From: CAYOLL01 sp964404765 [NCBI: uncultured Gemmatimonadota bacterium]
GTDB taxonomy: Bacteria > 4572-55
DNA length: 18,307 bases
Direction: 5' to 3'
Assembly: GCA_964404765.1 (NCBI GenBank)
Contig: CAYOLL010000123.1
Span: 1 to 18,307 of the forward strand
Both the position numbers and the translations under genes were made by a program. Positions within the stretch are counted from its first letter, which is position 1, and each line of letters starts with the position of its first letter. Below the pieces are notes generated by a model that was not told where the DNA came from, did not search any database, and worked only from the letters and a program-made list of their open reading frames with translations. Below are positions 14,701-18,307 of this stretch, piece after piece.

Positions 14701-14743
14701 AAAGCCGCTGTAGTGCGCCAGAAACGCTCTACAACGGCTTTAA
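14701..14743 (-). terminator. Terminator after the integrase operon
   Basis: On the - strand AAAGCCGTTGTAGAGCG pairs with CGCACTACAGCGGCTTT, with two mismatches and a short loop, followed by TTTATTT. It lies between the end of the 242-aa gene (14892) and the start of the secreted-protein gene (14649), separating the two transcription units. Confidence 0.75.
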
Positions 14744-14891
14744 AATTAGGCTTGCACAAATGTGCCAAACCCTTTATTTTATTCGCTGTAGGCCGTTTCT
14801 GACGGTTTACATGTGGCCCGCGCCGTTAGTTTGTCCGCCAAGAGAAGCCAACGGTTGCGGGTTACTTTTTTATTGCCCGGTTGAAGAAAAA

Positions 14892-15620
14892 TCAGTTTGT
14901 TTGCCGGGTCACCTTCTTTCTTTTAAATATTGCTTTGATCTTCTCAACTCTATTTGCTATGTCCGGTAATTCGCACTCTATAAGGGTTTTCTTAACCCAT
15001 TCATAATCATCATTGACGAACGTATCTTTATACTTTCCAATACTTTGTGCAAGGTTTTCCGCTTCAATCTGGATACCTGTCAGCATCTGGATCAACTTCA
15101 AATCACCCTCTTTAACAAATTTTTTATCGCCGGTGTCCATCAGCACATAGGCCAGCAAGACGCGCCGGCCTTGAGTGCAGTCAGCGTACAGCTTTCTCAA
15201 TTTCCAGCCGCCTTTGCCGCTTTGGTCAAATGCCGGTTCGCTGTCATCCGGCTCGGTGTCCGGCTTGGTTGCCGCTTCGCCGGGTGCAAGGTTAGCTTTG
15301 ATCGTTTCAAGAATTGTGAGCAGGGTTAACAAGCCTTTTCTCCATGCGAATTTATACCAATCCCCTATATACAAATCTTCTTCTTTGGGTTGTATAGCTT
15401 TCAACTGCAAAATGTAGTGGCTATCGTTCCCAAATTGATGGCGTACAATCATTTCAGCTTGCATCAAGATTCGTGTAATCTCTGGTGTTTTAAAATCAAA
15501 TGGCGAGTCAACCAATTGATAGTCGTCGTCCTCAATCGCTTGCCAGATTTGTTGCCAGTGCTTTTGTTGCAATCCATCAACATCAGCAATCAATTTTTCT
15601 ATCAGTTCTAATGGTTTCAT
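14892..15620 (-). CDS. Hypothetical protein co-transcribed with the integrase
   Basis: 242 aa. Its ATG follows the integrase stop with no gap (TAA then ATG), so it is almost certainly translated from the same message. The protein is soluble, helical and acidic in the first half (W-Q-Q-I-W-Q-A-I-E-D-D-D-Y, then Y-I-L-Q-L-K-A-I). It has a polar linker at about 112-135 rich in Asp/Glu/Pro, and a helical second half with a basic end (I-F-K-R-K-K-V-T-R). I recognise no domain. The tight link to the recombinase suggests an accessory of integration or a payload that benefits from being expressed whenever the integrase is. Confidence 0.8.
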   Translation of the reverse strand: MKPLELIEKLIADVDGLQQKHWQQIWQAIEDDDYQLVDSPFDFKTPEITRILMQAEMIVRHQFGNDSHYILQLKAIQPKEEDLYIGDWYKFAWRKGLLTLLTILETIKANLAPGEAATKPDTEPDDSEPAFDQSGKGGWKLRKLYADCTQGRRVLLAYVLMDTGDKKFVKEGDLKLIQMLTGIQIEAENLAQSIGKYKDTFVNDDYEWVKKTLIECELPDIANRVEKIKAIFKRKKVTRQTN

Positions 15621-16691
15621 TTACTTAGATTCCCACATTTTCGTAATAGCTTCCTGCTTTTTCTTGTCAATAACCCGCGCATAGATTTGGGTTGTCGCGA
15701 TACTCTTATGATCCAACAGCGATTGAACTACTTCCAGCGGAACATCTTTTGTCAAAGCATACGTGGCGAAAGTGTGCCGTGCGACGTGAAATGTCAGGAC
15801 TTTCTTTAAGCCGGCAGCAGCAGCTAAGGCTTTTAGCTGAATATTGACATAAGACGCGGACGGTAAACCGTCAAACACTCTACCGTCGGTTTTTGGAAGT
15901 CCGGACAAGATTGTCTTAGCCTGGTCAGCCAGCGGTATAGTAGTCCATCGCTTTGTCTTTTTGCTGAAGTATTGCAAGCTATTTTCTTCAATCTTGACAT
16001 CTGACCAAAGCAGGGGGGATACGTCGCTCCAGCGTAAGGACGTATAGCAGCTAAACAAAAAAGCCTTGTGCACAATCGGCCATACGTCATCCGGGTTCGG
16101 CGTGGCAGCTTCTACGGCCCGCAATTCGCTTTCGGTCAGATATTCGCGTTGGGGCTTAGTCATTTTCGGCTTTTCAAGGAACGTAAATGGATTTTTCATG
16201 ACTATTTTTTTATGGATTGCTTTACGCCAAACCGTCTGCAAGCGTCGCAGATAGTCCGCCGCCGTGTTAGAGGACACTTTCAAGAGAAGCCAAGCCTTGT
16301 AAGCTTCAAGCCATTCTTCATTCACTTGTGCGAATTTCAACCGCTCTATGCTTAAGACGCTTTTGCAATACTCACGCAAGGCAGACAGCGCCGTCTTGCC
16401 CGCGCCGGTCTCGTCGGTCAGGCTAAAGAACATGATGAGGTCGGCATCGCCTTTACCAATCGTCAACAGCGTCGGATCAATGACGAGCTCACGCTCACGC
16501 GCTGACCGTGCTTCTTGCACTTGTAACCAGATTTCCTTGTCAACCGGTTTGATCCGGCTTTTCTTGGTGTAATCTTCCGAAACGAAAAGACCGGTTTTTT
16601 CCCAATGCCGGTGGCCCTGGTGATAGACATCAAGCCAAATTCCCCAAGCTTTCCGCGTAAACGAATATTGCGCCCGAATTTTAACACCCAT
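15621..16691 (-). CDS. int: Tyrosine recombinase (integrase) targeting the CRISPR repeat
   Basis: 356 aa, the usual length; ATG at 16691 with GGAG 8 nt upstream. Residues 1-60 form an arm-binding-like N-terminal region (R-A-Q-Y-S-F-T-R-K-A-W-G-I-W), 80-175 a SAM-like core-binding domain, and 183-356 the catalytic domain. All catalytic residues are present: R220 (T-S-L-R-W-S-D-V), a Lys at 244-247 (S-K-K-T-K-R-W), H302-x-x-R305 (F-H-V-A-R-H-T-F-A-T), H328 (S-L-L-D-H-K-S) and Y337 (T-T-Q-I-Y-A). The architecture is of the kind common in Bacteroidota mobile elements. It lies about 200 bp from attR and should catalyse recombination between the element's palindromic attP and a CRISPR repeat. Nothing suggests inactivation. 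Confidence 0.96.
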   Translation of the reverse strand: MGVKIRAQYSFTRKAWGIWLDVYHQGHRHWEKTGLFVSEDYTKKSRIKPVDKEIWLQVQEARSARERELVIDPTLLTIGKGDADLIMFFSLTDETGAGKTALSALREYCKSVLSIERLKFAQVNEEWLEAYKAWLLLKVSSNTAADYLRRLQTVWRKAIHKKIVMKNPFTFLEKPKMTKPQREYLTESELRAVEAATPNPDDVWPIVHKAFLFSCYTSLRWSDVSPLLWSDVKIEENSLQYFSKKTKRWTTIPLADQAKTILSGLPKTDGRVFDGLPSASYVNIQLKALAAAAGLKKVLTFHVARHTFATYALTKDVPLEVVQSLLDHKSIATTQIYARVIDKKKQEAITKMWESK

Positions 16692-16705
16692 TGTAGAAAC
16701 TCCAT

Positions 16706-16897
16706 TTTTGTAGTCGGTTAGTAGTAGCTGTTTTCACAAGCTATACAGCAGTTCATACGTAATCTACTACAAACTTAACGAATAGTATATAACTTGTCAA
16801 GCACTAATTAAAGGCTTAATCGCTTTATTTTCAAATATAATAACAACTAATGTCTGTAATGTTTCACGTTCATTTATGCCTTAGATTTCTGTATCAA
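16706..16897. promoter_or_regulatory. Integrase upstream region and right-end arm sites
   Basis: This AT-rich region between the integrase start and attR should hold the integrase promoter and part of attP. It contains TTAGTAGTAG (16718-16727) and TCTACTACA (16763-16771), related to the TTACTACA pair at the left end. An integrase promoter is expected here, but no clean -35/-10 pair could be fixed by eye. Confidence 0.4.
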
Positions 16898-16917
16898 CAC
16901 TAATGTAGGATTGAAAT
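16893..16917. other. attR: attR (element right end / CRISPR half-repeat)
   Basis: The element ends with ATCAACACTA (16893-16902), sharing core CACTAATGTAG (16898-16908) with attL, then continues as CRISPR repeat GATTGAAAT (16909-16917). The 21 nt left at attL plus these 9 nt make exactly one 30-nt repeat. Confidence 0.92.
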
Positions 16918-17175
16918 TGACGTTCAGCGAGCCGGTGACGGGCAGGATCAGTTCTTCTAATCGCACTAATGTAGGATTGAAATAAAAGCGGAGTTTGACT
17001 ACATACTGCTCTCCGGGCCTTCTAATCGCACTAATGTAGGATTGAAATGAGCGTCCGTGCTAAAACGAGATTGCCGCCAGCGCAGCTTCTAATCGCACTA
17101 ATGTAGGATTGAAATTAACTCCATACCAGATAAGCAAATGCAACCTAATTCCTTCTAATCGCACTAATGTAGGAT
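16898..17175 (+). CRISPR. CRISPR array, leader-distal part (half repeat, 3 full, 1 degenerate)
   Basis: It continues the array broken at 1650. The first repeat has only its last 20 nt (16898-16917). Full repeats begin at 16954, 17019 and 17086. The last one begins at 17152, matches for 24 nt (to 17175) and then diverges, the usual sign of the leader-distal end. Four spacers of 35-37 nt lie here. With the left part, the uninterrupted array would have had 19 repeats and 18 spacers. These four spacers are now 15 kb away from the leader. Confidence 0.97.
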
Positions 17176-17497
17176 CGTTACTTTGCCCGTAACTTCCGGG
17201 TGGATCATAGCTTAAAAAATATCTGGTCTAAAACGCGGGACAAATTTTTGTTTTTGGCGATATTTTGACACCTGTTCCTTTTGACACAAAAGCTAAATTT
17301 AGGAAATGGCTGCGGCATTAATGTCTATTTTTTACTTCTAAGCTTTAGCATTTTTTACAAAAGAAAAGCCGCTCTACCGGGTGTAGGGCGGCTTTTTTTT
17401 ATTGGGCCAGAAAGCTATTTACGGCGAATCCGGGCTTATTTGCTTTTCATGTGCTTTTGCCGGCTTTCGTCAGGCAAGGGTAAGCCTGTGATCGTTT
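17176..17497. other. Gene-free region after the array
   Basis: No gene is supported. It holds the short direct repeat TTTTGACAC (about 17265-17273 and 17279-17287) and the terminator at 17364-17400. An 86-codon + frame at 17281-17541 starts on TTTTGACACAAAAG-like sequence, has no ribosome binding site and runs through the terminator, so it is not called. Confidence 0.5.
17364..17400. terminator. Bidirectional terminator between CRISPR array and gmhB
   Basis: AAAAGCCGCTCTAC pairs with GTAGGGCGGCTTTT (one G-T wobble) around CGGGT, followed by eight T on the + strand and preceded by A-rich sequence. It can end both the CRISPR precursor transcript and the leftward gmhB transcript. Confidence 0.85.
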
Positions 17498-18055
17498 TTA
17501 GAGTGATCGCGCGATTTGGGCCGCGTCCGCCAGGCTGTTGACAACATAAGTAGCCCGGGTGCGGTCAGGGTCAATCGGATGGCCGGTTTTGACAAGAAAT
17601 GTGTGGGTGATACCGGCGTTTCGACCGGCTTCGATATCGCTTTCTTTATCGCCGATAAGCAACGCGTGGGGCAAATCCAGGTTAAAGCCGCGTTGGGCTT
17701 GCAGGATCAGGCCGGGCTTGGGCTTGCGGCAGGCGCAGTCGATCCGGTAAGGGCCAATGCCTTTTGTCGGATGATGCGGGCAGAAGTAGGTTTTGGCAAT
17801 AGTGATCTCTTCACGGGCGAATTGGGCGATCATCCAGGCATTCAGGCGATAAAAATCCGCTTCGGTATAATAGCCGCGGGCAATGCCGGCCTGATTGGTA
17901 ATTACAATCAGCCGATAGTTCAGGGTCTGCAGCTCCCGGCAGGCGTCAAATACGCCGGGCAGGAAAATAAAGTCTTCGATTTTGTGGACGTAATTGGTTT
18001 CGACATTAATTACGCCGTCGCGGTCTAAGAATGCGGCACGGGTTATTTGTGGCAT
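17498..18055 (-). CDS. gmhB: D-glycero-D-manno-heptose 1,7-bisphosphate 7-phosphatase
   Basis: 185 aa, full length for the family. It is a HAD-superfamily phosphatase that removes the C7 phosphate of heptose bisphosphate in ADP-heptose synthesis for the lipopolysaccharide core, in the cytoplasm. Motif I is F-L-D-R-D-G-V-I-N (D11, D13), motif II T-N-Q (53-55), motif III C-R-K-P-K-P-G (109-115) and motif IV G-D-K-E-S-D-I (135-141). The zinc loop C92-P-H94...C107-A-C109 is complete, typical of GmhB as opposed to the related histidinol phosphatase. It is a chromosomal housekeeping gene marking the host side of the locus. The ribosome binding site is weak (AGGA well upstream). Confidence 0.94.
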   Translation of the reverse strand: MPQITRAAFLDRDGVINVETNYVHKIEDFIFLPGVFDACRELQTLNYRLIVITNQAGIARGYYTEADFYRLNAWMIAQFAREEITIAKTYFCPHHPTKGIGPYRIDCACRKPKPGLILQAQRGFNLDLPHALLIGDKESDIEAGRNAGITHTFLVKTGHPIDPDRTRATYVVNSLADAAQIARSL

Positions 18056-18307
18056 TTTGCGATTTTTTATCCTGAATTATTCACCACGGAGTATACTAAA
18101 TGCACGAACAGGTTGTCATTTAAGTAATTATAAATTGAAAATTACAAATTATAAACGATAAACAGACAGGTTGGATTAATTTTGAAAATGACATTGCAAT
18201 GCCTAATTTTAAAGGTACAACGTTTATAATTTAAAAATTTACAATTAATCATTTAACGCAAGATTATACAGCGGCGATTTTCAGCCGTCTGTATCAATCT
18301 TTGTTAA
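18056..18307. other. AT-rich intergenic edge
   Basis: No gene is visible. There is a hairpin near the end, TACAGCGGC...GCCGTCTGTA (about 18267-18294), and mutually complementary A/T words around 18128-18150 and 18221-18245. It lies upstream of gmhB and should include its promoter, which cannot be fixed by eye. Confidence 0.4.

Larger units (their letters stand above)
1640..16908. mobile_element. Integrative element inserted in a CRISPR repeat
   Basis: The element is 15,258 bp counting one copy of the 11-bp core CACTAATGTAG, which occurs at 1640-1650 and 16898-16908. Left of the first core is the 5' part of a CRISPR repeat; right of the second is its missing 3' end, GATTGAAAT, followed by more spacers and repeats. 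Precise excision would rebuild one perfect 30-nt repeat. A full tyrosine recombinase gene lies about 200 bp inside the right end, as usual for such elements. Core functions present are the integrase, an excisionase-like protein, a RecA-fold ATPase, a Toprim primase, an iteron-like region and a ParB-methyltransferase. No relaxase, type IV secretion, capsid or terminase gene was recognised. Most genes read leftward; the left third (about 2640-7440) is more AT-rich than the right part, suggesting composite origin. Confidence 0.93.

Noticed and set aside
15833-16572. Several 62-95 codon frames over the integrase
   Set aside because: Shadows of the integrase coding sequence, whose catalytic motifs are all in the frame that was called.
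1640-16908. Complete prophage or conjugative element
   Set aside because: No capsid, portal, terminase, tail, relaxase, coupling protein or type IV secretion gene could be recognised, and 15.3 kb is too small for most of these.
699-17175. Two independent CRISPR arrays
   Set aside because: Repeats are identical, on the same strand, and the two broken repeats complete each other to exactly 30 nt, so this is one array split by insertion.
17516-18028. 170-codon + frame opposite gmhB
   Set aside because: The - strand encodes all HAD and zinc-loop motifs of GmhB in this interval; the + frame is Gly/Ala-rich antisense.

Overview
The window looks like a Gram-negative chromosome of an uncultured, possibly Bacteroidota-like lineage. 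This rests on three things: a GmhB-type heptose phosphatase (lipopolysaccharide pathway), a lipoprotein, and an integrated element whose integrase (N-terminal arm-binding region) and primase (DUF6371-like zinc finger plus Toprim) resemble those of Bacteroidota mobile elements. The lineage call is an inference and is weak.

Layout. Positions 1-454 hold intergenic dyad repeats and what looks like the 3' end of a cas2 gene. A leader-like stretch follows (455-698), then a CRISPR array on the + strand (699-1650, 14 full repeats plus a cut one). The array resumes at 16898 and ends in a degenerate terminal repeat at 17175. Beyond it lie a terminator and gmhB (17498-18055, - strand). No other cas gene is visible.

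Between the two array halves sits a 15,258-bp integrative element (about 1640-16908). The left half-repeat (1630-1650) and the right half-repeat (from 16898) share an 11-bp core, CACTAATGTAG. Removing the element restores exactly one 30-nt CRISPR repeat. Joining the element ends gives a perfect palindromic attP: arms ATCAACACTA and TAGTGTTGAT around ATG. A complete tyrosine recombinase lies next to the right end. I read this as an element that uses a CRISPR repeat as its attachment site, and it is the main result of this window.

Inside the element, from right to left on the - strand, are: integrase and a 242-aa protein of unknown role; a secreted protein translationally coupled to a four-TM/coiled-coil/zinc-finger membrane protein; an excisionase-like HTH protein whose C-terminus is a copy of the integrase C-terminal tail, overlapping a RecA-fold ATPase; a 250-bp region packed with 16 copies of TGATTCA/TGAATCA (probable replication origin or operator); a Toprim primase; and a ParB-HTH-DNA methyltransferase fusion. 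The left third is AT-rich cargo: a lipoprotein with seventeen 32-residue repeats, including a perfect 485-bp internal duplication, a zinc-ribbon membrane protein, a TM/coiled-coil protein behind a consensus promoter, and a frameshifted SRPBCC-like gene. No relaxase, conjugation gene or virion gene was recognised, so this looks like a self-replicating integrative element or a satellite rather than a full ICE or prophage.
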